From Bacteroidota bacterium (lineage in GTDB: Bacteria; Bacteroidota; Bacteroidia; Flavobacteriales; Weeksellaceae): a DNA stretch of 9,498 bases. Under the pieces are notes generated by a model. It was not told the DNA's origin. It saw nothing but the letters and a program-made list of their open reading frames with translations, and did no database searches. Shown here one piece after another: positions 1-5,888 of this stretch (within the stretch, counting starts at the first letter, position 1; the number at the start of each line of letters is the position of its first letter). The translations under genes and the position numbers were made by a program. The DNA is taken from positions 1 through 9,498 of the forward strand of contig JAEWHB010000217.1 in assembly GCA_023388015.1 (NCBI GenBank), in the 5' to 3' direction.

Positions 1-1406
1 GAGCGAATTATTATATGATGATTGATTTTGGCGAAGCACTGAAATATTACCTCGAAGCTTACGAAATCGCCGAAAAATCTGAAGACACCAAAAACATCAT
101 GACCGTCCTGAACAATATTGCCATTCTCTATTTTCAGGAAAGAAACAATGAAAAGGCACACGAATATTTCCTGAAGGCTTATCAATTGGCCGATGAGAAA
201 AGTCAACCCGAAAAAAAAGGATTTTATGCGCTCAATTTGGGATTGGCACTCAATAAAATTGGAAGACTAGACGAAGCCGAAAACTTTATTTCGGAAGCCA
301 AAAAATTGATTCCGCCTGAATCAGATTTTTTTCTGATGACGCAAATGGCAACAGCAGAAAATAACCTTTTCAAAAAAAATATTTCTCTGGCAGAACAACA
401 GGCTTTGGGCATTTTACCTGATTTAGTCGGAAACCGACAGATTGAAAACCGTATTTTTATTTACCTGGTGTTGGCTCAAGTTTATGAAGGGCTGAAGGAT
501 TATAAAAAAGCCGTTTCCTATTTAAATTTGGCAAGAAATGAATCTGTAAATGTTCGGGATCAATTGGAAATATATAATTTTCTTTCTCGAATTTATGCTG
601 CCCAACAAGAATATGGAACCTCGCTATTGTACAAGGATTCGGTGATCATGACAAAAGATTCGCTGAATAGTATCAGAAATTCGGCCTTGTACGAAAACGG
701 AAAAATTAAATTCGAAATTCAGAATTATCAGTACGAACTCAAAGAAAGTCAGCGCAAATTGGAATCCAGTCGAAATTTGCTTTTAACTATTTTAATATCA
801 GGATTTTGTATAATTCTTTTAATCGGGCTTGCATTTCGGAATAGCTATATCAAACACAAACAAAAGGAAAAGATTGCCGAACTGGAATTGGAAAAAGAAA
901 GGAATGAAAATCTTTTGTTGGAAAACCAATTAAAAGAACAAGAAGCACTTGCTTTGCTTGAAAATGAAAAGCTTAAAAACGAACTCGAAAAGAAAAACCG
1001 CAAACTGGCAACGCGTGCGCTTCATCTTTCCAGCAAAAACGAAGTGATCGAAGAAGTAATCAGGCAGTTAAGCTCCAATCCGCAGACGGCCAATAGTGAT
1101 TTTGTCAAAAAATACTTGCAAGAACTCAAAATGCAGTTGAAAACCGATAATCAATTGGAATCATTTTTTACGCATTTTGAAGAAGCCAATCCGGGATTTC
1201 TCAATCGACTCAAAACCATACATCCCGACCTCATTCCGGGAGAAATCAGATTCATCACTTATGTGTATATGAACCTCAACAATAAGGAAATCGCTTCTTT
1301 GCTCAACATCACGCCGCAATCCACTCGTAAAAGAAAAGAAAGGTTGAGTAAGAAATTAAACCTGCCTGACGGAGAAAACTTATTTGGTTATTTATCAGCT
1401 ATTTAG
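1..1406 (+). CDS. TPR-transmembrane-HTH (LuxR-like) regulator, 5' end missing
   Basis: C-terminal part of a membrane-anchored one-component regulator; the gene is open at the left edge. The reading frame has no stop back to base 3 (codons Ala-Asn-Tyr-Tyr precede the ATG at 15) and the first visible residues already lie inside a TPR helix, so the ATG at 15 is probably internal. Counting from that ATG, TPR-like helical repeats fill residues 1-210, with typical pieces such as GEALKYYLEAYEIA and EKAHEYFLKAYQLA. One hydrophobic segment lies at about 254-273, a charged Lys/Glu-rich coiled coil at about 277-335, and a LuxR-type helix-turn-helix at about 403-450 (IPGEIRFITYVYMNLNNKEIA, then a basic recognition helix ending in LSKKLNL). 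Proteins of this architecture are common in Bacteroidota. The usual reading, inferred here, is TPRs outside the inner membrane and the coiled coil and HTH in the cytoplasm. No kinase or receiver domain is visible. Target genes are unknown; the gene 103 bases downstream on the same strand is a candidate. Confidence 0.85.
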   Translation, partial: ANYYMMIDFGEALKYYLEAYEIAEKSEDTKNIMTVLNNIAILYFQERNNEKAHEYFLKAYQLADEKSQPEKKGFYALNLGLALNKIGRLDEAENFISEAKKLIPPESDFFLMTQMATAENNLFKKNISLAEQQALGILPDLVGNRQIENRIFIYLVLAQVYEGLKDYKKAVSYLNLARNESVNVRDQLEIYNFLSRIYAAQQEYGTSLLYKDSVIMTKDSLNSIRNSALYENGKIKFEIQNYQYELKESQRKLESSRNLLLTILISGFCIILLIGLAFRNSYIKHKQKEKIAELELEKERNENLLLENQLKEQEALALLENEKLKNELEKKNRKLATRALHLSSKNEVIEEVIRQLSSNPQTANSDFVKKYLQELKMQLKTDNQLESFFTHFEEANPGFLNRLKTIHPDLIPGEIRFITYVYMNLNNKEIASLLNITPQSTRKRKERLSKKLNLPDGENLFGYLSAI

Positions 1407-1509
1407 TGTTAAAGTCACAAGCGAAGACTTGTTTGTCACAAAATGTCGCACCTCTTTTAGCGAGATTCCAGCATTCATTTTAGAGATTTACCTGAAATTA
1501 AATTAAAAC

Positions 1510-3816
1510 ATGATGAGGAAAATATTTATTTGCTTTTTAATGGGGTTTCTGATAAATGTTCAGGCCCAATTCCAACTTGCCGGCTCCTATGAATACGGAC
1601 AAATTCTGGATGTAGTTTATCATCCCGAACAAGAAAATACTATTTACGGAAGAACGATTAACAACCATATTGTCAAATCAACCGATTTAGGCGAAACATG
1701 GGAAGTCATTCATTCAGTTCCGCAGGAAAATTGGTATATTACAGTGAAAGATTTGCGGTTGACTTCAGACGGGAATTCGCTTTCTTATATTTGTGTGGCA
1801 GAAGGAACTGCATGGAATCGGGTGGAAATCCTGAATCTAGCAACGGAAGAGGTGGAAAAAGAAATTGTTTCGCCTATAGGTGCAGAACCGGGCAGTTTAT
1901 TGCAGTCTTATTCGCTAGCCAAAGACAATACAGACATTGCATTATTTCACACTACTAAATTCATCAATTGGGGACTTATAACTGAAATTTACTATACAAC
2001 TAACGGTGGTGTTAACTGGACGATGGTTTATTACGGGCCAGCCAATGGTGACATCAATGTAAACAACGTAGCCATTTCACCGTATAATTCACAGAGATTA
2101 TTCATAATGCGTGGGGCTTCGCCAAATTCTGTTGAAGGCGGACTTCTGATTTCTGAAAACGGTGGACAAACCTGGGCAGAAAAAATTCCGAATACAAATT
2201 TTTCAGCCATTGCATTTCATCCGGAAAATCAAAATGAAATCTATTTGGGAACTTACTACCTGGGTTCCGGTCAGGAGCAAAATCTTTATAAATCAACAGA
2301 TGCTGGAACAACTTGGAACGTAGTTCCTATGAACTGGACAGGTGGTTCCACCAACAGTATTCATACAATTCTTTATAATCCTTCCGATTATGAAAATATC
2401 TTAATCCTTGAAGAAAACGAAATTGTAATCTCAAATGACGGCGGACAAACTTGGGAAAACAATGTCCATTTAGGAACGGATTACGAAAACATCTATTTTT
2501 ATGGTGTGTCTGCTTCATTTAATCCTTTTAATGAAGATCAAGTTATCATTAGTGCAAACTATTATCCGTTTATCTCAAATGATGGTGGTGCAAATATTCA
2601 AAAATTACGTACGCCATTTCTGAATGGATCACTCCGAATGTCAAAGCATATAAGTGATGAAAAGCACATTTATTATGGCTTGAGAAGCGGAATTGTTCAT
2701 GTTGATTTGGAAACCGGTGAGGAAAATGCACAAGGAATGCTTCCGCTTGGACAATTTACAGGTCATACACGAAGTGGTGCTCATACAGATGCGCATAAAT
2801 TAGGACGAGTGTTTTTCTCCAACTCAGCTATGATGGGTAATTCCTCTTTATTTATGAGTGATGACCACGGAGCCAACTTTTCAAGCGTTTATACCGGAAG
2901 TTACCTTTTCCTGATTGCACAAGCGAGTTTGCCTTCAAATCCCGATAAAACACTGATTTCTTTTGGTGAAATGCTGGTAAAAATGGATCTGACCGATCCC
3001 GCAAATCCTTTGAGTGAGGAATTAACGCTTCCATCTTTCGGATATGTTGAAACCATGCTTTATGATGCCGATGAGAATTCATTTTTCATCGCACAACAAA
3101 ACAAAGTATATAAATCCATAGACGGCGGACAAAATTGGAACGATTCATCTGCAGGACTTGAAAGCCTTACCAATGAAGACTTCACTTATGATTTAAAAAG
3201 AAATCCTTTGAATAATGAACAACTAGGTCTGGCCACTTCAAAAGGAGTTTTTATATCCAATGATAATGGCGCCAATTGGACACAGATTTATGAAAATGGA
3301 CCTATGAACCGCGTAGAATTCTCGCCTTTTGCAGAAGGAAAAATTGTCGCCTCTTCAAGATTTGAAGATGGTAGTTTTTATACGGAATCAATATCCAAAA
3401 CCGTTTATTCCAAAAATGGAGGTGAAAGCTGGACTGAAATTTCTGCTGATGAACTTGGATTTTTGAGAACCATATCAACCGAAATTGTTTTCCATGATGA
3501 AAACTCTGCCGATACATATTTCTTGGTTCCCGATTTAGGTTTAGTTCAATATACGCTAGATCTTGCTCTGCTGGGAGTCTCCAATGAAAATATTCTTTCA
3601 GAAGTTACCCTATATCCCAATCCAACTTCAGGAATTTTAAACATTCATTCTGAAAAAGAAGTTCAAAATCTTGTGATTTTTGATTTGAATGGTAAGAAAA
3701 TCAACGAACAAAAATCATCCCGAATTGATGTTTCTTTCCTTCCAAAAGGAGTTTATATAGTTCAAATCAAACTTTTAAACGGAAAAGTAGAAACCAAAAA
3801 ATTAGTAAAAAAGTAA
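1510..3816 (+). CDS. Secreted Asp-box/BNR beta-propeller protein with T9SS sorting domain
   Basis: A 768-residue exported protein. Residues 1-19 form a signal peptide (basic start, hydrophobic core, VQAQ at the cleavage region). The body carries repeated Asp-box motifs of the form S-x-D/N-x-G-x-x-W at about residues 57, 163, 215, 262, 308, 536, 583 and 634, plus two degenerate copies at 356 (final Trp replaced by Ile) and 450 (replaced by Phe). Such motifs occur in sortilin/VPS10-like, GH74-like and Ycf48-like propellers. The last 75 residues or so (about 694-768) match a T9SS type A sorting domain: LYPNPTSGILNI, then strands, GVYIVQI, and a lysine-rich end (KKLVKK). The protein should cross the outer membrane by T9SS and be released or attached at the surface. 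Its ligand or substrate cannot be told from the sequence, and I see no separate catalytic domain. Two ATGs stand in tandem at 1510 and 1513; either leaves the signal peptide intact. No TAnnTTTG motif is seen in the 103 bases upstream, so co-transcription with the preceding gene is possible. Confidence 0.88.
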   Translation: MMRKIFICFLMGFLINVQAQFQLAGSYEYGQILDVVYHPEQENTIYGRTINNHIVKSTDLGETWEVIHSVPQENWYITVKDLRLTSDGNSLSYICVAEGTAWNRVEILNLATEEVEKEIVSPIGAEPGSLLQSYSLAKDNTDIALFHTTKFINWGLITEIYYTTNGGVNWTMVYYGPANGDINVNNVAISPYNSQRLFIMRGASPNSVEGGLLISENGGQTWAEKIPNTNFSAIAFHPENQNEIYLGTYYLGSGQEQNLYKSTDAGTTWNVVPMNWTGGSTNSIHTILYNPSDYENILILEENEIVISNDGGQTWENNVHLGTDYENIYFYGVSASFNPFNEDQVIISANYYPFISNDGGANIQKLRTPFLNGSLRMSKHISDEKHIYYGLRSGIVHVDLETGEENAQGMLPLGQFTGHTRSGAHTDAHKLGRVFFSNSAMMGNSSLFMSDDHGANFSSVYTGSYLFLIAQASLPSNPDKTLISFGEMLVKMDLTDPANPLSEELTLPSFGYVETMLYDADENSFFIAQQNKVYKSIDGGQNWNDSSAGLESLTNEDFTYDLKRNPLNNEQLGLATSKGVFISNDNGANWTQIYENGPMNRVEFSPFAEGKIVASSRFEDGSFYTESISKTVYSKNGGESWTEISADELGFLRTISTEIVFHDENSADTYFLVPDLGLVQYTLDLALLGVSNENILSEVTLYPNPTSGILNIHSEKEVQNLVIFDLNGKKINEQKSSRIDVSFLPKGVYIVQIKLLNGKVETKKLVKK

Positions 3817-3846
3817 ATTGTTAATTAGTTAAGTTAAGTATTATTT

Positions 3847-3884
3847 ATCAGGCAATCTCTTGTAGGTTGCCTGATTTTATTTTT
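3847..3884 (+). terminator. Rho-independent terminator after the propeller gene
   Basis: A perfect 9-bp inverted repeat, ATCAGGCAA (3847-3855) with TTGCCTGAT (3867-3875), extends inward by three more pairs including one G-T wobble. That gives a 12-bp stem around the loop CTTGT. The run TTTATTTTT follows directly. It lies 30 bases after the stop at 3816 and separates the propeller gene from lpxB. Confidence 0.9.
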
Positions 3885-3897
3885 CGGTCAAACGCAT

Positions 3898-3905
3898 TAT
3901 CTTTG
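3898..3905 (+). promoter_or_regulatory. Bacteroidota -7 promoter element for lpxB
   Basis: TATCTTTG matches the Bacteroidota sigma-70 (sigma-ABfr) -7 consensus TAnnTTTG exactly. It lies just after a terminator and 38 bases before the lpxB start codon, so transcription should start at about 3910-3915. No clear TTG -33 element is found at the expected distance upstream. The element is flanked by a 9-bp direct repeat TTTCGGTCA (3882-3890 and 3906-3914). Confidence 0.65.
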
Positions 3906-3911
3906 TTTCGG

Positions 3912-3926
3912 TCAGCTTATAGCTGA
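3912..3926 (+). promoter_or_regulatory. Short inverted repeat at the 5' end of the lpxB leader
   Basis: TCAGCT (3912-3917), loop TAT, AGCTGA (3921-3926): a perfect 6-bp stem with a 3-base loop. If the -7 element at 3898 is used, this hairpin would form at the very 5' end of the lpxB mRNA, 17 bases before the ATG. It could stabilise the message or be an operator; neither is shown. Confidence 0.4.
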
Positions 3927-3943
3927 TTTCTTGAGAAAAATAA

Positions 3944-5056
3944 ATGAAATACTACATCATAGCAGGCGAAGCATCGGGTGATTTGCACGGTTCTAACCTG
4001 ATGAAAGAACTAAAAAGAAAAGATGCGCAAGCAGAATTCCGTTTCTGGGGTGGCGATCTGATGCAGGAGCAAGGTGGAACCCAGGTTAAACACTATAGGG
4101 ATTTGGCTTTTATGGGCTTTGCCGAAGTGATTATGAACCTTCGCACCATTTTGGGAAACATCAAATTCTGCAAAAAAGACATTCAGGAATTTAAACCAGA
4201 TGCTGTGATTTTGATTGATTATCCGGGATTTAATCTAAGAGTCGCCGAATTCGTCAAGAGCTTGGGAATCAAGGTGTATTATTATATTTCGCCTCAAATC
4301 TGGGCGTGGAAAACCGGACGTGTTCACACCATCAAAAAATTTGTAGACAAGATGTTTGTGATTCTTCCTTTTGAGAAAGAGTTTTATGCGAAATATGATT
4401 ACAAAGTCGATTTTGTAGGACATCCTCTGCTTGATGCGATGAAAGATTTGCAGGATTTGGATTTGGAAAAATTCAAATCTGAAAACAATCTGGACGAGCG
4501 AAAAATCATCGCGATTCTTCCCGGAAGCCGCAAACAGGAAATCCGAGTTAAACTCCCGATTATGCTTTCGGTTGCGAAAGATTTTCCCGATTATCAGTTC
4601 GTGGTGGCGGGTGCTCCTTCGCAGGAAGAAAGTTTTTATCGGGATATCGCCGGCAATAATTTGAAAATCGTTTTCGGCAAGACTTATGATTTATTGCGGA
4701 GCGCCGAAGCCGCTTTGGTGACATCGGGAACTGCGACTTTGGAAACGGCTTTGCTCAATACACCCGAAGTGGTTTGCTACAAAGGAGGCCGCATCTCGTA
4801 TGAAATCGGCAAAAGAGTAGTGAAATACATTGATTATATTTCTTTGGTTAATTTAATAATGAACAGAGAAGTTGTCAAAGAATTGATTCAAAGCGAATTA
4901 AATACAAAAAATCTGAAATCCGAACTTTCCAAAATTCTTTCTGAACCCAAACGTTCTGAAATTCTGAAAGATTACAAACAACTTCGGGAAAAACTCGGCG
5001 GATCGGGCGCCTCGGAGCGTACGGCGGAGTTGATTGTGGGGGATTTAGAAGAATAA
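3944..5056 (+). CDS. lpxB: Lipid-A-disaccharide synthase LpxB
   Basis: A GT19 glycosyltransferase that joins UDP-2,3-diacylglucosamine and lipid X (2,3-diacylglucosamine 1-phosphate) to give the tetraacyl disaccharide 1-phosphate of lipid A, acting at the cytoplasmic face of the inner membrane. Family signatures are present in order: IAGEASGDLHG at residues 6-16, IDYPGFN at 91-97, YYISPQIWAWKTGRV at 113-127, LPFEKEFY at 141-148, VGHPLLD at 158-164, ILPGSRKQEI at 191-200 and TSGTATLE at 260-267. Asp92 and Arg196 line up with E. coli LpxB Asp98 and Arg201, so the enzyme should be active. Its 370 residues are close to the 382 of E. coli. In many Bacteroidota lpxB follows surE; here it follows an unrelated T9SS protein and a terminator, so it appears to be transcribed alone. 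Its stop codon touches the stop codon of the convergent PIN toxin gene with no bases between. Confidence 0.96.
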   Translation: MKYYIIAGEASGDLHGSNLMKELKRKDAQAEFRFWGGDLMQEQGGTQVKHYRDLAFMGFAEVIMNLRTILGNIKFCKKDIQEFKPDAVILIDYPGFNLRVAEFVKSLGIKVYYYISPQIWAWKTGRVHTIKKFVDKMFVILPFEKEFYAKYDYKVDFVGHPLLDAMKDLQDLDLEKFKSENNLDERKIIAILPGSRKQEIRVKLPIMLSVAKDFPDYQFVVAGAPSQEESFYRDIAGNNLKIVFGKTYDLLRSAEAALVTSGTATLETALLNTPEVVCYKGGRISYEIGKRVVKYIDYISLVNLIMNREVVKELIQSELNTKNLKSELSKILSEPKRSEILKDYKQLREKLGGSGASERTAELIVGDLEE

Positions 5057-5476
5057 TTATTTCCTCAAAGCCTGCAAAAAACTCTCTGCATTCATTACCG
5101 GAATCAAAGCATTTTTGAAATCTTTCTCATTTCGGGTGATGAGAAGATCACAATTCGTAGCCACCGCACTGAAATATTGCAACGCATCTTCCAAATCTTT
5201 AAAATCAGAATTCAAGGCTTTTTCCACCACTTCATCATCTGTAACCGAAATCCCACAAATCAATTTGAATTTTCTGACTTTTTCCCAAGCCGTTTTTTGA
5301 CCTTCAAATTTCGAAAGAATGTAAAAAACATTCGTTATAGATGTCGTCGTGGTAAAAATTTCGATTTGTTTTTTATCGGCAATCGTCATCAGTTTTGCCG
5401 CTGGTTCATAGAAATTTTCCCTTTCTCCCAAAAAGTCCAAAATGATATTGGTATCCAAAAATAGCTTTTGCATCAT
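5057..5476 (-). CDS. PIN-domain toxin (VapC-like) of a type II toxin-antitoxin pair
   Basis: A 139-residue PIN-fold protein, a predicted Mg-dependent RNase. Visible motifs are the N-terminal FLDTNIILDFL with Asp8; SITNVFYIL at 46-54; the acidic cluster DFKDLEDA at 91-98 with Asp97 at the usual third acidic position; and LLITRNEKDF at 111-120 with Asp119. The second acidic position (usually Glu in VapC) appears to be Asn49 in SITN; I recall similar SxTNxxYIL motifs in Bacteroidota PIN proteins. The gene starts inside the end of the antitoxin gene: the shared sequence ATGATG makes a 4-base ATGA overlap with the antitoxin stop, which suggests translational coupling. A second in-frame ATG follows at 5473. 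The two genes form one minus-strand operon with the antitoxin first. The RNA target cannot be predicted. Confidence 0.88.
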   Translation of the reverse strand: MMQKLFLDTNIILDFLGERENFYEPAAKLMTIADKKQIEIFTTTTSITNVFYILSKFEGQKTAWEKVRKFKLICGISVTDDEVVEKALNSDFKDLEDALQYFSAVATNCDLLITRNEKDFKNALIPVMNAESFLQALRK

Positions 5477-5727
5477 TTGTACTTTTCATCTAAAAAATTG
5501 GTACGCTCTTCTCTCCATTTTTTCTCATCAAAATCAGCCGGAATGCTTTTCCCACTTGAAATACTTTTAATAAATGGAGAAATTTCAAACTCATCATTTC
5601 TTGAATCAGTCAAGGAAGCAAGATAATTTTCAATCAACCTTGAAAGGCTGAGATTTTTATCCGAAGCGTATTTCTTAGCTCGTTTTATGACGTTTTCATT
5701 TAGTTTTAATGTCAGTTTCGAATCCAT
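5473..5727 (-). CDS. Ribbon-helix-helix type antitoxin (DUF6364-like)
   Basis: An 84-residue protein. The first 40 residues have the pattern of an Arc/MetJ ribbon-helix-helix: a beta strand (SKLTLKLN, 3-10), helix A (ENVIKRAKKYASDKN, 11-25), a Ser-Leu-Ser turn and helix B (RLIENYLASLT, 30-40). It resembles the DUF6364 antitoxins paired with PIN toxins in Bacteroidota. Residues 45-84 are charged with aromatic residues (PFIKSISSGK, KKWREERTNFLDEKY); this kind of tail usually wraps around and inhibits the PIN active site. The start ATG (bases 5725-5727) has an A/T-rich upstream region with no Shine-Dalgarno. RHH antitoxins normally repress their own operon, and two palindromes with the same core lie directly upstream. 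The stop overlaps the toxin start. Confidence 0.83.
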   Translation of the reverse strand: MDSKLTLKLNENVIKRAKKYASDKNLSLSRLIENYLASLTDSRNDEFEISPFIKSISSGKSIPADFDEKKWREERTNFLDEKYK

Positions 5728-5731
5728 AAAA

Positions 5732-5751
5732 AATATTGTACGTACAAAATT
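5732..5751. promoter_or_regulatory. Palindromic operator candidate 1 (core GTACGTAC)
   Basis: The 12-bp core TTGTACGTACAA (5736-5747) is a perfect palindrome. It extends to 20 bp with one mismatched pair (5735/5748). It covers the predicted -7 element and transcription start of the antitoxin gene. It shares the TACGTA centre with the second palindrome, whose centre is 23 bp away. This is a likely binding site for the RHH antitoxin, by inference from family behaviour. Confidence 0.6.
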
Positions 5752-5752
5752 A
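5745..5752 (-). promoter_or_regulatory. -7 promoter element of the toxin-antitoxin operon
   Basis: On the minus strand this reads TAATTTTG, an exact TAnnTTTG match, 17 bases before the antitoxin ATG. The transcript leader would be only about 10 bases. No TTG -33 element is seen at the usual spacing. The element overlaps the palindrome at 5732-5751, so a bound antitoxin could block it. Confidence 0.55.
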
Positions 5753-5755
5753 ATA

Positions 5756-5773
5756 AAATAATACGTATTTTTT
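5756..5773. promoter_or_regulatory. Palindromic operator candidate 2 (core ATACGTAT)
   Basis: The 10-bp core AATACGTATT (5760-5769) is a perfect palindrome, extended to 18 bp with one mismatched pair (5759/5770). It has the same TACGTA centre as candidate 1 and lies just upstream of the -7 element on the antitoxin strand. Two similar operator sites about two helical turns apart are typical of cooperatively bound RHH repressors. Confidence 0.55.
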
Positions 5774-5787
5774 AGAATAAATTCTAA
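5772..5787. promoter_or_regulatory. Inverted repeat TTAGAAT-AA-ATTCTAA
   Basis: Perfect 7-bp arms with a 2-base spacer. It overlaps the first bases of the plus-strand -7 motif at 5785 and lacks the TACGTA core of the two neighbouring palindromes, so it may bind a different protein. The region is very A/T-rich and chance is possible. Confidence 0.35.
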
Positions 5788-5792
5788 TTTTG
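5785..5792 (+). promoter_or_regulatory. Candidate -7 promoter element for the outer membrane barrel gene
   Basis: TAATTTTG is an exact match to TAnnTTTG, 96 bases before the ATG at 5889. No TTG -33 element is seen at the usual spacing. A second, weaker candidate, TAAAATTG at 5860-5867 (one mismatch), lies closer to the gene and immediately downstream of the direct repeat at 5817-5837. Confidence 0.4.
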
Positions 5793-5816
5793 TATTCTTT
5801 TTCTAAAGAAAATGTT

Positions 5817-5837
5817 TTTCATTAACCTTTCATTAAC
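5817..5837 (+). promoter_or_regulatory. 11-bp-period direct repeat, OmpR/PhoB-type box candidate
   Basis: TTTCATTAAC occurs at 5817-5826 and again, identical over 10 bases, at 5828-5837, so the repeat period is 11 bp. Tandem repeats one helical turn apart are the hallmark of OmpR/PhoB-family sites, and the unit resembles the E. coli Pho box unit (CTGTCATA). A shorter CATTAA copy follows at 5847. The box ends 22 bases before the weaker -7 candidate at 5860, which would place it over the -33 region. Regulator unknown. Confidence 0.45.
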
Positions 5838-5888
5838 GCAAAACAGCATTAAAATTTTTTAAAATTGCAGCCAAAATCCATTGAAAAA

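Noticed and set aside
15..17. ATG at 15 as the true start of the TPR regulator
   Set aside because: The frame is open to the window edge and the protein begins within a TPR helix with no signal peptide, so the real start should be upstream.
1417..1432. ACAAG/CTTGT hairpin after the TPR regulator as a terminator
   Set aside because: Only a 5-bp stem, no T-run after it, and a competing pairing (AAGTC with GACTT); not convincing.
5177..5464. Plus-strand ORF of 95 codons opposite the toxin gene
   Set aside because: Low-complexity Phe/Arg-rich translation; it is the shadow of the PIN gene, which has clear motifs.
5812..5862. 16-codon leader ORF before the barrel gene (MFFINLSLTQNSIKIF)
   Set aside because: It spans the direct repeat and the promoter candidate, and has no composition or motif suggesting a leader peptide; A/T-rich chance ORF.
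5865..5888. TTG start extending the barrel protein by eight residues
   Set aside because: The added residues (MQPKSIEK) precede a well-formed signal peptide that begins at the ATG at 5889, and the TTG lies within a possible -7 element.
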